DNA of 64,000 nt from Paenibacillus lautus NBRC 15380 (GTDB taxonomy: Bacteria > Bacillota > Bacilli > Paenibacillales > Paenibacillaceae): assembly GCF_004000945.1 (NCBI RefSeq), contig NZ_BIMF01000016.1, positions 62,001 to 126,000 of the forward strand, read 5' to 3'. The position numbers and the translations under genes were made by a program. The notes beneath the pieces were generated by a model. That model made no database searches, was not told the DNA's origin, and worked only from the letters and a program-made list of their open reading frames with translations. Each line of letters begins with the position of its first letter. The first letter of the stretch is position 1. Positions 53,100-62,844 of this stretch are shown one piece after another.

Positions 53100-53849
53100 A
53101 TGAGTGAAGCTCTAAAAGGACAGACTGCGCTTGTTACGGGTGCTTCCCGTGGCATTGGCCGGAGCATTGCTCTCGGACTTGCCGATCTGGGCGCTAACGT
53201 TGCTGTCAATTATGCAGGAAGCGAAGCAGCTGCAGCCGAGGTTGTGGAAGCGATCCGCGCAAAGGGCGTATCGGCCATCGCGGTTAAATCCAACGTTGGA
53301 CGGACTGAAGAAGCCGATGCCATGGTAAAGCAGGTGTTGGAGACTTTTGGTCGAATTGATATTCTGGTGAATAATGCAGGGATTACTAGAGACAATCTAA
53401 TCATGCGGATGAAGGAAGAGGAGTTCGATCAGGTAATCGAAACGAATCTTAAAGGGGTATTCAATTGCCTTAAGGCGGTGACGCGTCCTATGATGAAACA
53501 ACGTTATGGGCGCATTATCAATATATCCTCCGTTGTCGGAGCGCTTGGTAATCCGGGGCAGGCCAACTATGTTGCGGCCAAAGCCGGAGTCATCGGTCTG
53601 ACCAAATCAGCCGCTCGGGAGCTCGCGTCCCGTGGAATTACGGTGAACGCCGTGGCTCCTGGTTTTATTGACACCGATATGACCCGGGAACTTCCTGAGG
53701 ACATGCGGGAAGGCCTGCTTGGCGGAATTCCGCTCGCCCGTTTGGGGCAGCCGGAGGAGATTGCCGGCGTGGTTGCTTTTCTAGCATCTTCCAGTGCATC
53801 CTATATGACTGGACAAGTGCTGCATGTGGATGGCGGCATGTATATGTAG
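53100..53849 (+). CDS. fabG: 3-oxoacyl-ACP reductase
   Basis: NADPH-dependent reductase of the fatty-acid elongation cycle. The cofactor motif is [14 protein letters not shown] near 12-25, NNAGITRDN near 88-96, and the catalytic Ser and Tyr-x-x-x-Lys are in [14 protein letters not shown] and YVAAKAG near 140-160. Length 249. ATG 53100 with GGAAAGGAGG; a frame 12 codons longer has no site. Confidence 0.97.
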   Translation: MSEALKGQTALVTGASRGIGRSIALGLADLGANVAVNYAGSEAAAAEVVEAIRAKGVSAIAVKSNVGRTEEADAMVKQVLETFGRIDILVNNAGITRDNLIMRMKEEEFDQVIETNLKGVFNCLKAVTRPMMKQRYGRIINISSVVGALGNPGQANYVAAKAGVIGLTKSAARELASRGITVNAVAPGFIDTDMTRELPEDMREGLLGGIPLARLGQPEEIAGVVAFLASSSASYMTGQVLHVDGGMYM

Positions 53850-53893
53850 GCGCCGCCAATGTTCCGGCGCTGGCCGCCGGGCATTAAATCGTT

Positions 53894-53937
53894 TTCAAAT
53901 GCCTTCTATGGCAATTTGAAGTCATATCTCGTATAAT
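53894..53937 (+). promoter_or_regulatory. Hairpin and -10 element ahead of acpP
   Basis: TTCAAATGCC (53894-53903) pairs with GGCAATTTGAA (53910-53920) with one bulge, followed by TATAAT at 53932-53937, 22 bp before the acpP start. It may be a processing or termination site for upstream transcripts plus an internal promoter that boosts acpP. Confidence 0.4.
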
Positions 53938-53958
53938 TACCAAGAGGAGGTGAGCCGG

Positions 53959-54192
53959 ATGTCCGATGTATTGGAACGCGTGAAACGCATCGTTATCGAC
54001 CGCCTGGGTGTTGACGAAGCCGACGTAACATTAGAAGCATCTTTCAAAGACGACCTTGGAGCTGATTCTCTCGATGTAGTTGAATTGGTGATGGAGTTGG
54101 AAGATGAGTTTGATATGGAGATCTCTGATGAAGATGCGGAGAAAATTACGACCGTAGGTGAAGTTGTAAATTACATACAATCTCATACCTAA
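53959..54192 (+). CDS. acpP: Acyl carrier protein
   Basis: Carries growing acyl chains on a 4'-phosphopantetheine attached to the Ser of [10 protein letters not shown] (about residue 37). Small acidic protein of 77 residues, full length. ATG 53959 with GAGGAGGTGA eight bases upstream; GTG three codons earlier is part of that site. The strong site and a likely private promoter fit the need for far more ACP than enzyme. Confidence 0.98.
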   Translation: MSDVLERVKRIVIDRLGVDEADVTLEASFKDDLGADSLDVVELVMELEDEFDMEISDEDAEKITTVGEVVNYIQSHT

Positions 54193-54204
54193 GTCATTAC
54201 AGTT

Positions 54205-54236
54205 AAGTCCCGTTCTTTAGCAAGACGGGACTTCTC
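54205..54236 (+). terminator. Possible attenuating hairpin between acpP and fabF
   Basis: AAGTCCCGT (54205-54213) and ACGGGACTT (54225-54233) are perfect arms, but only a short pyrimidine tail follows, so termination should be partial. A second small dyad, ATGGAC/GTCCAT (54321-54337), lies before the fabF site. Confidence 0.5.
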
Positions 54237-54353
54237 CACATTTAATCCAAGCTTCAGTATAAACAAGTGATAGATTATTACTGCCGTCGTTATCATGAGT
54301 CTGCATTTGCGGCTTCATAGATGGACGGGCAGTCCATATAGAGGTGAGTCTGT

Positions 54354-55592
54354 TTGAAACATAGAGTCGTTGTAACAGGAATGGGAGTCATGACCTCGAT
54401 TGGTCAAGACCTGGATACATTCTGGAACAGTTTAATGGAAGGCAAGTCTGGCGTATCCCGCATCGAAGCATTTGATGTGAGTGATTACACTACGCAGATC
54501 GCAGCATCCATGAAGGATTTTAATCCGGAGGATTACATGGATCGCAAAGAAGCCCGCAGGATGGACCGTTTTGTACAGTTTGCGGTTGCAGCCGGTTCGA
54601 AGGCGCTGGAGGACAGTGGTCTTGAAATTGGCGTGAATGCCGATGCAGAGCGGGTTGGCGTTTCGATCGGATCGGGTATCGGCGGTTTGGGAACTTGGGA
54701 GGATCAGCATAATATCCTGCTCGAGAAGGGCCCGAAACGTGTAAGCCCATTCTTTATTCCGATGATGATCGCCAACATGGCCTCAGGCCAGATGTCGATC
54801 AATCTGGGAGCCAAGGGTCCGAACACCACGCAGGTTACGGCTTGTGCCACCGGAACGCATTCGATCGGCGATTCATACCGTCTGATTCAGCGCGGTGATG
54901 CGGATGTCATGATCTGCGGCGGGGCGGAGGCAACCATTCGTCCAACAGGGATGGCTGGTTTCTGCGCTATGCGTGCAATGTCAACCCGCAATGACGAGCC
55001 GGAGAAAGCCAGCCGGCCATTCGATACCGGCCGCGACGGTTTTGTTATGGGTGAAGGCGCAGGCGTGCTTGTGATCGAATCTCTGGAGCATGCGTTGAAG
55101 CGCGGAGCCAGAATTTATGCCGAAGTGGTTGGCTATGGCCTTAGTGCCGATGCCCATCATATAACCGAGCCGGATCCGGACGGAGCAGCTCGCTGCATGA
55201 AGATGGCGATCCGCGACGCAGGCATTGCGCCGGAGGAAGTGGATTACATTAATGCTCACGGGACTTCAACGCCGGTGGGTGACCGCTCGGAAACGAAGGC
55301 CGTTAAGATGGCTCTGGGTGACCATGCCTATAAAGTGGCCGTTAGTTCAACCAAGTCGATGACAGGTCATCTGCTTGGAGCTGCCGGCGGCGTTGAGGCG
55401 GTTATCTGCGGACTGAGCTTGAAGAACCAAACCATTGCACCAACGATTAACCTGGAGGATCAAGATCCGGAATGCGATCTTGACTACGTACCGAATCACC
55501 CGCGTAAAGCCGATTTGGATATCGTCATGTCCAATTCGTTCGGATTTGGCGGGCATAATGCTACGATTATCCTGAAAAAATACGCCGAGTAA
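54354..55592 (+). CDS. fabF: 3-oxoacyl-ACP synthase II
   Basis: Elongating condensing enzyme. The Cys-His-His triad is present: Cys in [16 protein letters not shown] near 163, His in [11 protein letters not shown] near 302 and His in [12 protein letters not shown] near 338, at the positions usual for FabF. Length 412. TTG start with GAGGTGA six bases upstream. rnc begins ten bases after its stop. Confidence 0.97.
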   Translation: MKHRVVVTGMGVMTSIGQDLDTFWNSLMEGKSGVSRIEAFDVSDYTTQIAASMKDFNPEDYMDRKEARRMDRFVQFAVAAGSKALEDSGLEIGVNADAERVGVSIGSGIGGLGTWEDQHNILLEKGPKRVSPFFIPMMIANMASGQMSINLGAKGPNTTQVTACATGTHSIGDSYRLIQRGDADVMICGGAEATIRPTGMAGFCAMRAMSTRNDEPEKASRPFDTGRDGFVMGEGAGVLVIESLEHALKRGARIYAEVVGYGLSADAHHITEPDPDGAARCMKMAIRDAGIAPEEVDYINAHGTSTPVGDRSETKAVKMALGDHAYKVAVSSTKSMTGHLLGAAGGVEAVICGLSLKNQTIAPTINLEDQDPECDLDYVPNHPRKADLDIVMSNSFGFGGHNATIILKKYAE

Positions 55593-55601
55593 GGGGACAG
55601 T

Positions 55602-56303
55602 GTGTTGAGTGGAGATCTGAAGCAGTTACAGCATAAACTTCAAATCCAGTTTCGCAATGCAATGCTGCTGAAGCAGGCCTTTACCCACGCATCTTATGTA
55701 AACGAACATCGCTTCAGTCAGAGCCAGGACAACGAGCGTCTTGAATTTCTAGGAGATGCTGTTCTGGAGCTGACGGTGAGCGAATTCTTATACAACCTTT
55801 TTCCGGACCGTCCGGAAGGCGAGTTAACCAAGCTGCGGGCTGCTATCGTATGTGAGCCCTCCCTGGTGCAATTCGCTGTAGGTCTGGACTTTGGTCGTTA
55901 CGTTCTGCTAGGCAAAGGAGAGGAAATGACGGGCGGTCGAACCCGCCCGGCTCTTCTGGCAGACGTATTTGAGTCATTTGTGGGGGCGCTTTATCTGGAT
56001 CAGGGATTGGAAGCGGTTCGCCGGTTTTTGAGCGACCATGTCTTTCCCACGGTGACCGTCAACGGTCGTCCGCAGATGAGCGATTATAAGACCGAGCTTC
56101 AGGAACTGACCCAGCATCACGGCATGGGCGCACTGGAATATCGTATCGTAGAAGAGCGAGGACCGGCACATGAGCGGGAGTTTGTCTCGGAGGTATACAT
56201 GGGAAGCGAATGTCTTGGACGCGGAAGCGGCAGATCCAAGAAAGAAGCCGAGCAGCAGGCAGCGGCAGTAGCCTTAAAGCAGCTGAAACGTGCGGATGCC
56301 TGA
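55602..56303 (+). CDS. rnc: Ribonuclease III
   Basis: Double-strand-specific endoribonuclease for rRNA and mRNA processing. The catalytic signature [14 protein letters not shown] is near 42-55; a C-terminal double-stranded RNA-binding domain ([14 protein letters not shown] to [16 protein letters not shown]) covers about 155-228. Length 233. GTG start followed by TTG, with AAGGGGA upstream. Confidence 0.97.
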   Translation: MLSGDLKQLQHKLQIQFRNAMLLKQAFTHASYVNEHRFSQSQDNERLEFLGDAVLELTVSEFLYNLFPDRPEGELTKLRAAIVCEPSLVQFAVGLDFGRYVLLGKGEEMTGGRTRPALLADVFESFVGALYLDQGLEAVRRFLSDHVFPTVTVNGRPQMSDYKTELQELTQHHGMGALEYRIVEERGPAHEREFVSEVYMGSECLGRGSGRSKKEAEQQAAAVALKQLKRADA

Positions 56304-56327
56304 AGCTTCGCTGATGTGATGACAAAC

Positions 56328-56390
56328 AAAGAGCAAAGAGCAGTCAAGCGGATAACCGGACCCGGATAGGATGACTGTTTTTTGCTCTTT
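56328..56390 (+). terminator. Terminator after rnc
   Basis: AAAGAGCAAA (56328-56337) pairs with TTTGCTCTTT (56381-56390), and an inner CAGTCA/TGACTG helix sits at 56341-56346 and 56372-56377, followed by a T-run that is itself part of the outer stem. Confidence 0.65.
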
Positions 56391-56475
56391 TCGTTGTCTG
56401 TCTTTTGTAAAGGGACAGCTGTTTACAATGTAGATGGACCTCGTCCAAAGACGGCGGTGAAGCCGATTCTACTTA

Positions 56476-56484
56476 TGGTACAAT
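56476..56484 (+). promoter_or_regulatory. Extended -10 promoter of smc-ftsY
   Basis: TGGTACAAT at 56476-56484 is an extended -10 element 25 bp before the smc start, after the rnc terminator. Confidence 0.5.
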
Positions 56485-56508
56485 AGCAGGAGAGGTGATA
56501 GGTCGAAT

Positions 56509-59500
56509 ATGTTTTTGAAACGGATCGAGTTAGCAGGATTTAAATCGTTTGCCGACAAGACGGAGATGGAATTTGTCCGGGGAATTACAGCCGTTGTAGG
56601 TCCGAATGGCAGCGGTAAGAGTAACATTTCCGATGGAATCCGCTGGGTGCTTGGCGAGCAAAGCGCCAAATCGCTTCGCGGCGGCAAGATGGAGGATATT
56701 ATCTTTGCCGGGAGCGATGCGCGCAAAGCGGTTAATTATGGAGAAGTCTCCCTTACGCTGGATAACGAGGATCATGTATTGCCGCTGGATTTTAATGAAG
56801 TGACTGTAACCAGACGGGTGCACCGGAGCGGGGACAGCGAGTATTTCATTAATCGGCAATCGTGCCGACTGAAGGATATTACGGAGCTGTTCATGGACAC
56901 CGGAATCGGTAAAGAAGCCTATTCCATCATTGGACAAGGCCGCATTGAGGAAATTTTGAGTACACGTTCAGAAGATCGCCGGGGGATATTTGAGGAAGCA
57001 TCGGGGATCGTTAAATATAAATCTCGTAAAAAAGAGTCTGTGCGCAAGCTGGATGAAACGGAGCAAAACCTGCTTCGTATCCACGACTTGGTCACAGAGC
57101 TTGAAGATCAGATCGGACCGCTGAAAGAACAGTCCGAGAAGGCCATTCGCTACAAGGAGCTTCGGGAAGAGCTGAAGCACAAGGAAATTTCTCTGTATGT
57201 GTATCAGATCGAACAGATACATACCTCATGGAGCGAGGCCAATGCCAAGCTGGAGCAGCTGAAGGAAGAGCAGCTCGCCTTGTCCACTGTTGTATCCGCG
57301 CACGATGCCAAGCTGGAGAGTGACCGATCGGCGCTGCGCCAGCTGGAGCAGGAAGTTGAGGATCTGCAGAGCCAGCTGCTTCAATTCAGCGAGCTGTTTG
57401 AGAAAAGCGAAGGCTATGGCGAGGTGCTCAAGGAACGCCGCCGCAACCTGGAACGTACGCGCGAGCAGTTGGAAGAAAGTTTGCAATCAGGCGATCATCG
57501 TTTGGGAGAGCGCGTAGGCGAGCTTGCGAGCATGAAGAGCAAGCTCCAGGAGCTCCAGCAGGAATTAACCCAGGTGCGGGACCAGTTGTCAGCGGAAGAA
57601 GCGAAGCTGGTTGGCGTAACCGGCGGAATCAGCCAGCAGCAGGAAGAGAGCTTGAAGGGGAATTTGCTGGAGCTTATGAACCAAATGGCTCAAGCCCGGA
57701 ATGAAATCCGGTACGCCGACCAGCAGCAGGAAGCGCTGGATCGTCGAATGAATCGGGCGCAAGAGGAGTCCGGTAAATGGGAAGCCCTGAAAGAGGATTT
57801 GCTCCGCCGCAAAGAGAGCATCGATCGGAGTATTGAACGTTTCGGTAAAGAGATTGCAGATCTCCGCAGCGGTTATATCAGCGAGAGTGAGCGATATCAA
57901 TCCCTGCAGAAATTGCAGGAAGAGACGCAGGGAGCGCTTCGGAAATGGGAGCAGAAGCGGGAAGCGCAAATTTCCCGCCGCGATACCATGAAAGAGCTTC
58001 AAGACGACTTTGACGGATTTATGCTGGGTGTTAAGGAAGTACTGAAGGCATCCCGAAAATCCGTGCTCCACGGGGTCCATGGTGCGGTGGCCGAGCTTAT
58101 TCGGGTGCCGGAAAAGCTGGAGCTTGCCATGGAGACCGCTCTTGGTGCATCGGTTCAGCATATCGTCATGGAGAACGAATCCGTATCCAGGCAGGCGATT
58201 GCCTTCCTGAAGCAGCGCCAGTTAGGACGGGCGACATTTCTGCCTTTGGACGTCATTCGTCCACGGAATGTATCCGCTTCGGACCGGCACTTGGCAGAAG
58301 GGGAAGCCGGGTTTGTAGGCTTTGGCTCGGAGCTGGTCCAGTACGACTCGAGATACAGTAACATCGTCGGCAGTCTTCTGGGCAATGTCGTTATCGCCGA
58401 GACCCTGGAGCAAGCGAACAAGATTGCTGCCAGATTCTCCTATCGCTTCCGCGTAGTTACGCTTGAGGGAGACGTGGTTAATGCAGGCGGCTCCATGACA
58501 GGCGGCAGTCAGCATAAGAAAACGAACAGCCTGCTGGGGCGCAAGCGGCAGCTGGAGCAGCTCGATCAGGAAATTTCGGAAACCGAGAAGCAGCTGGAGA
58601 AGCTGCAGCAGGGCATTGAAGGCGTCCGGAATCAAATGATTGAATCTCAGGATAAGCTGGACGAGCTCCGCAAAGCCGGAGACGACAAGCGGATTGAGGA
58701 ACAGCAGGCTGCAGGCGACCGCAAGCAGCTCGAGCATGAGCTGCGCCACGTCCTCGAACAAGCCGAGCTGGCAGGCGAAGAGAAGAGCAGTCAGGAGAAG
58801 GAAGCCAAAGAAATTCAGCAAAGCCGTGAACGCGCCCAGAAGCTGTTGTCTGAGCTGGAGGAGGAAGAGAAATCAACCCATCTGGCCATCCAAGCTGCAG
58901 AGTTTGCCCGGAAAGCCAATGAATCGGCGAAGGAAGAGCTTCAGAGTCAGCTGACAAACCTCAAGGTTCGCGAAGGAAAGCTGGATCAGGAAACCTTCTC
59001 GCTGGAAGAGCAGCTCAAGCGCCTTCAGTCGGATGTAGACAACCACGAGAAGGAACAGAAACAGAACCGCACGATGCTGGCCTCCGTTCAAGCCGACCTG
59101 AATCAGAACGAAAGCGAAAGCGTGAAGCAGATCGAGGATCTGAACCAGTACAAGCTGAAGAAGGAAGAGGCTACGCAGCAGCTGGAATTCAAACGGGCTG
59201 CACGCACCGCGCTAAGCCGGAAGCTGGAGCTGGAAGAGAGCGAAACCAAGGAACAGCGCACGCAGCTGCGGGCCGTGGATGATCAGCTTCGCCAAACCGA
59301 GATTGGGGTAAACCGGCTCGATGTTGAGCTTGAGAATATATTGAAGAAATTAAGCGAGGACTATGAGCTGAGTTATGAGCTTGCCAAGCAGCGGTATCCG
59401 ATTCCGGAAGACATCACGGCCGCTCAGAACGAAGTGCGTGATTTGAAGAGGTCGATAACTTCCCTGGGGGATGTGAATCTGGGGGCCATTGAAGAGTACC

Positions 59501-60078
59501 AGCGCGTCAATGAGAGATACCTGTTCCTGAGTGAGCAAAAGGCGGATTTGGTTGAAGCGAAGACAACGCTGTATCAGGTCATTAAGGAAATGGACGATGA
59601 AATGTCCAAGCGCTTCAAGCTGACATTCGATGCAATCCGGCGCGAGTTCGGCACGGTATTTACGAAGTTGTTCGGAGGCGGACGAGCCGACCTGGTCCTG
59701 ATCGATCCGGATCGATTGCTTGAGACGGGGATAGATATCGTTGCGCAGCCCCCTGGCAAGAAGCTGCAAAATCTGCAGCTGCTCTCCGGTGGAGAACGTG
59801 CATTAACCGCTATGGCGCTGCTGTTTGCCATTTTGCAGGTGAAGCCGGTTCCGTTCTGCGTACTGGATGAGGTCGAAGCGGCGCTTGATGAAGCGAACGT
59901 GGTCCGTTTTGCCCAGTATCTGCGGGAGTTCTCCGAACAAACGCAGTTTATTGTGGTCACCCACCGCAAAGGAACGATGGAAGAGGCGGATGTGCTGTAC
60001 GGCGTCACGATGGAAGAAGGCGGCGTGTCGAAGCTGGTGTCCGTCAAGCTTGAGAATGAGGAAGCGGAGATTGCCTAA
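56509..60078 (+). CDS. smc: Chromosome segregation protein SMC
   Basis: Long ATPase that with ScpAB loads at parS/ParB sites and organises the chromosome. The N-terminal Walker A is VVGPNGSGKSNISDG near 28-42; two coiled-coil arms occupy about 165-500 and 670-1020, with a hinge between (VHGAVAELIRVPEKLELAMETALGAS read near 525). The C-terminal head carries the ABC signature LSGGERALTAMALLFA near 1092 and Walker B FCVLDEVEAALDE near 1115. Length 1189 is standard. ATG with AGGAGAGGTGAT upstream. ftsY follows 27 bp later. Confidence 0.98.
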   Translation: MFLKRIELAGFKSFADKTEMEFVRGITAVVGPNGSGKSNISDGIRWVLGEQSAKSLRGGKMEDIIFAGSDARKAVNYGEVSLTLDNEDHVLPLDFNEVTVTRRVHRSGDSEYFINRQSCRLKDITELFMDTGIGKEAYSIIGQGRIEEILSTRSEDRRGIFEEASGIVKYKSRKKESVRKLDETEQNLLRIHDLVTELEDQIGPLKEQSEKAIRYKELREELKHKEISLYVYQIEQIHTSWSEANAKLEQLKEEQLALSTVVSAHDAKLESDRSALRQLEQEVEDLQSQLLQFSELFEKSEGYGEVLKERRRNLERTREQLEESLQSGDHRLGERVGELASMKSKLQELQQELTQVRDQLSAEEAKLVGVTGGISQQQEESLKGNLLELMNQMAQARNEIRYADQQQEALDRRMNRAQEESGKWEALKEDLLRRKESIDRSIERFGKEIADLRSGYISESERYQSLQKLQEETQGALRKWEQKREAQISRRDTMKELQDDFDGFMLGVKEVLKASRKSVLHGVHGAVAELIRVPEKLELAMETALGASVQHIVMENESVSRQAIAFLKQRQLGRATFLPLDVIRPRNVSASDRHLAEGEAGFVGFGSELVQYDSRYSNIVGSLLGNVVIAETLEQANKIAARFSYRFRVVTLEGDVVNAGGSMTGGSQHKKTNSLLGRKRQLEQLDQEISETEKQLEKLQQGIEGVRNQMIESQDKLDELRKAGDDKRIEEQQAAGDRKQLEHELRHVLEQAELAGEEKSSQEKEAKEIQQSRERAQKLLSELEEEEKSTHLAIQAAEFARKANESAKEELQSQLTNLKVREGKLDQETFSLEEQLKRLQSDVDNHEKEQKQNRTMLASVQADLNQNESESVKQIEDLNQYKLKKEEATQQLEFKRAARTALSRKLELEESETKEQRTQLRAVDDQLRQTEIGVNRLDVELENILKKLSEDYELSYELAKQRYPIPEDITAAQNEVRDLKRSITSLGDVNLGAIEEYQRVNERYLFLSEQKADLVEAKTTLYQVIKEMDDEMSKRFKLTFDAIRREFGTVFTKLFGGGRADLVLIDPDRLLETGIDIVAQPPGKKLQNLQLLSGGERALTAMALLFAILQVKPVPFCVLDEVEAALDEANVVRFAQYLREFSEQTQFIVVTHRKGTMEEADVLYGVTMEEGGVSKLVSVKLENEEAEIA

Positions 60079-60105
60079 TTTAACATAACGACATGGAGGG
60101 TACGT

Positions 60106-61107
60106 ATGAGCTTTTTTAAGAAGTTAAAAGAGAGCATTTCCAGCAAAACGGAAAACGTAACAAAACAGTTCCGCGACGGACTCGAGAAAACCCGGAAGGG
60201 ATTTATCGAGAAAGTGTCGGACCTGGTGATTCGCCGGAAAAAGATCGATGAAGAATTTTACGAGGAATTGGAAGAGATTCTGATTGGCGCTGACGTCGGC
60301 GTCAATACCGTGATGGATCTGATGGACGATCTTCGTGCCGAAGTGAAGAAACGGCGGATTGAGGACGCTGCCGATCTGCAGCCGGTATTGTCAGAGAAGC
60401 TGATGGGACTCCTTCGTGATGATAGCAGCAATGAGCTGCGGGAGAATCCGGATGGAATTACGGTCATTCTGTTTGTCGGTGTTAACGGAGTCGGTAAAAC
60501 AACGACGATTGGCAAGCTGGCGCATCGTTATAAGCAGGAGGGCAAGAAGGTTTTGCTCGCAGCGGGCGACACGTTCCGTGCGGGTGCGATCGAACAGCTG
60601 GAAGTATGGGGAGAACGGGTTGGCGTTGAAGTCATTAAACAGCAGCCCGGTTCAGACCCGGCAGCCGTCATGTTCGATGCGGTTCAAGCAGCCAAGCAGC
60701 GGCAAGCGGATGTTCTGCTCTGCGATACGGCGGGACGCCTTCAGAACAAAACCAATCTGATGGAAGAGCTGAATAAAATCTTCCGCGTCATTCAACGCGA
60801 AATCCCGAGTGCCCCGCATGAGGTGCTGATGGTCCTTGATGCGACGACAGGACAAAATGCGCTGAGCCAGGCGAAGCTGTTCGGGGAGAAGAGCGGCGTG
60901 ACCGGCCTCGTATTAACCAAGCTGGATGGTACGGCTAAGGGCGGCATCGTGATCGCGATTCGTCAAGAGTTGAATCTTCCGGTGAAGCTGGTAGGCTTGG
61001 GAGAGAAAATGGGTGACCTCCAGACCTTTGACTCGGAGCAGTTCGTTCATGCCCTCTTTGCGGGTTTGATTAAGGAAGAAGAGAATGCCGTAGAACAACA
61101 GGACTAG
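60106..61107 (+). CDS. ftsY: Signal recognition particle receptor FtsY
   Basis: GTPase that receives SRP-ribosome complexes at the membrane. A short charged helical N-domain leads to the G domain: [18 protein letters not shown] near 125-142, [20 protein letters not shown] near 155-175, [16 protein letters not shown] near 206-221 and [10 protein letters not shown] near 270-279. At 333 residues it is the short Gram-positive form without an acidic A domain. ATG with ATGGAGGG upstream. ffh is not visible downstream; a terminator follows. Confidence 0.98.
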   Translation: MSFFKKLKESISSKTENVTKQFRDGLEKTRKGFIEKVSDLVIRRKKIDEEFYEELEEILIGADVGVNTVMDLMDDLRAEVKKRRIEDAADLQPVLSEKLMGLLRDDSSNELRENPDGITVILFVGVNGVGKTTTIGKLAHRYKQEGKKVLLAAGDTFRAGAIEQLEVWGERVGVEVIKQQPGSDPAAVMFDAVQAAKQRQADVLLCDTAGRLQNKTNLMEELNKIFRVIQREIPSAPHEVLMVLDATTGQNALSQAKLFGEKSGVTGLVLTKLDGTAKGGIVIAIRQELNLPVKLVGLGEKMGDLQTFDSEQFVHALFAGLIKEEENAVEQQD

Positions 61108-61132
61108 AACTGGTCTAGTCGAATATGTATAC

Positions 61133-61166
61133 AAAAGGACCGAAAGATATACTTTCGGTCCTTTTT
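61133..61166. terminator. Two-way terminator after ftsY
   Basis: AAAAGGACCGAAAG (61133-61146) pairs with CTTTCGGTCCTTTT (61152-61165) around a short loop, with T residues after and A residues before. Confidence 0.88.
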
Positions 61167-61198
61167 CATGTTCGGCTCGATCTACGGGCACAAGCTTT

Positions 61199-61402
61199 TT
61201 ATGAAGAGACGATCCGAACGAATTCAATCGAACGAAGCGGGATGATGGCCGTATCTGTAGGAGGACCATAGATGATGGGCGGTACTTTTAAGGTGATGGT
61301 TCCTTCGCCCACTTCGGTCAGCGTGCCAATGATCACATCTCCCGACACCGTTACTTCGGTTTCCGAGCCGATAAATCCTTGCAGCCAATCCACGTAGCGC
61401 AT
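61199..61402 (-). CDS. Small DUF2642-like protein
   Basis: A 67-residue, strand-rich protein (FIGSETEVTVSGDVIIGTLTEVGEGTITL and AIIPLRSIEFVRI, given in parts) of the kind annotated DUF2642 or LSM-like in Bacillales, some of which are spore-coat proteins. ATG with AAGGAGG nine bases upstream. It is the last gene of the minus-strand glycan operon, 62 bp after the related gene at 61465. Confidence 0.65.
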   Translation of the reverse strand: MRYVDWLQGFIGSETEVTVSGDVIIGTLTEVGEGTITLKVPPIIYGPPTDTAIIPLRSIEFVRIVSS

Positions 61403-61464
61403 ATCGGTTAACCTCCTTGCCGTAATGAAAGTTTGAAGCTGATATCCAGTATCATCCGAAGGAA

Positions 61465-61785
61465 TTACTGAACGGATGTAATACTGGCGAATGGAATCAG
61501 CACAAGGTCACCCGATGCTTCACGGAGCTGAACACCATCTTCGGCGGTAGCCAAAACGACCCCTTCCAAGGTGACAAACGTTGTGCTAACCCGTACTTTT
61601 TGGCCGGTACGGGCTTCGAAATATTGAATCAGCTCCGGAATAATCGTTAAACCCGTGAGGACTTGACTCTCCAGTGACTCTACGCGCTCGGTTAATTGAC
61701 TGGTTTCCTGGCTTAGAAGTTCGACCTGCCGTGTTAACACCTTGACTCGCCTTGCAAGTCTTCTGCAGAACAGGAAGCAACACAT
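61465..61785 (-). CDS. Coiled-coil protein with DUF2642-like C-terminus
   Basis: A 106-residue protein. Residues 1-45 are Cys-rich at the very start (CCFLFC) and then a coiled coil (LTRQVELLSQETSQLTERVESL). The C-terminal half VRVSTTFVTLEGVVLATAEDGV with LVLIPFASITSV resembles the neighbouring 67-residue protein, so the two may be ancient paralogues. I choose ATG 61785 over 61791 because AAAGGAG is then seven bases upstream. It is 19 bp after the pyruvyl transferase gene. Confidence 0.65.
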   Translation of the reverse strand: MCCFLFCRRLARRVKVLTRQVELLSQETSQLTERVESLESQVLTGLTIIPELIQYFEARTGQKVRVSTTFVTLEGVVLATAEDGVQLREASGDLVLIPFASITSVQ

Positions 61786-61804
61786 AGTCATTCTCCTTTC
61801 TGTA

Positions 61805-62815
61805 TTACCAACGGTTGTGCTCTTCGATATGCTTCTTTAAACCCCGAAGCGAGGCGGTGCTTTCTTCCTCCGCTGCGCGGATCATGGGCATAATCTGCTG
61901 CACATGACCAGGGCCGTATTTAAGGAAGGTTTCGGTTTTATCGACCAGAACATCAAGCGGCTGACGATAATCCGTAAAGTATTGACCGAGATGAAAAGAG
62001 CTCAGCAGGCTATGCACTTTGCTCATGGTGCTGAGCGCCAGTACAGGCTTGCCGCCGCGTAAAGCGGCTAGCGACGGGTGAAGCTTGAACGATATTAAAT
62101 AGTCGACAGATTGAATGAAACGGTAAGTGAGCTCAATATCCATAAGGAACGGCAGCGTCTCAATGGAAGCGCCGGGTGTAGACTCCTTTACCTTTTGCTG
62201 CAATTGCAGACATGTGTTGTAATCGGAGTACGCATTGCCCGGATGATGAATGACCGGGATCAGGACGGCATGATAGCCCTTTGCAATAAGATGTCCCAGC
62301 AGTTTGGTCATGTTGTCCATCGGAAATGATTCGTAGGAAAATACAACGACGCCAATCGTTGGACGCTTAGAGAATCGTTTCACCGGGATATCGGGCTGAC
62401 GATAGCCAAATACCATGTCAGGGGCTGTTTCGACGTTTCGATGGAAGCCTGCCCGTTTGGCGATGGCCGACGATCGTTCATCCCGGAACACCGCGCGGTT
62501 TGCCTTGGAGATCATCTCCCGGTAGGCGGATACCTGCTCCTCAGGCCAAGTGTGTTCCGGGTAGGCATCCACGATGCCGACACCGTAGACCCAGGTAGGC
62601 TGTCCTTTGAGCTGCGGAGGGAAGTAATATGAATTGAACGAGTAGGGTGTAATTAAATCTCCACCGCCGATGATGAAGGCATCCGTCTGATGGGGGTCCA
62701 ATCGGGCGTTCCAGGGATAGACGTGATGATCGTGGAATACTTGGCGAAGGGTGTGAAGAAATAAATCATCACCGAAGTTTCCCATTCCATAGTACCCGGA
62801 AGCGGCAATATGCAT
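61805..62815 (-). CDS. Polysaccharide pyruvyl transferase family protein
   Basis: GT-B-like enzyme of 336 residues that is expected to add pyruvyl ketals to surface polysaccharide (CsaB/WcaK type). Landmarks are the start IAASGYYGMGNFGDDLFLHTL, FIIGGGDLITPYSFNSYYF near 47-65 and the C-terminal SVDYLISFKLHPSLAALRGGKPVLAL near 233-258 with the conserved His. In Paenibacillus, CsaB-type pyruvylation lets SLH-domain proteins bind the wall, but this short form may have another target. ATG with AAAAGGAGGTGAT upstream. Confidence 0.88.
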   Translation of the reverse strand: MHIAASGYYGMGNFGDDLFLHTLRQVFHDHHVYPWNARLDPHQTDAFIIGGGDLITPYSFNSYYFPPQLKGQPTWVYGVGIVDAYPEHTWPEEQVSAYREMISKANRAVFRDERSSAIAKRAGFHRNVETAPDMVFGYRQPDIPVKRFSKRPTIGVVVFSYESFPMDNMTKLLGHLIAKGYHAVLIPVIHHPGNAYSDYNTCLQLQQKVKESTPGASIETLPFLMDIELTYRFIQSVDYLISFKLHPSLAALRGGKPVLALSTMSKVHSLLSSFHLGQYFTDYRQPLDVLVDKTETFLKYGPGHVQQIMPMIRAAEEESTASLRGLKKHIEEHNRW

Positions 62816-62844
62816 GTACGTATCACCTCCTTTTCGAGCGCTGT

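Noticed and set aside
52430-53209. 259-codon open frame opposite fabD and fabG
   Set aside because: Spans two well-identified genes on the other strand; shadow frame.
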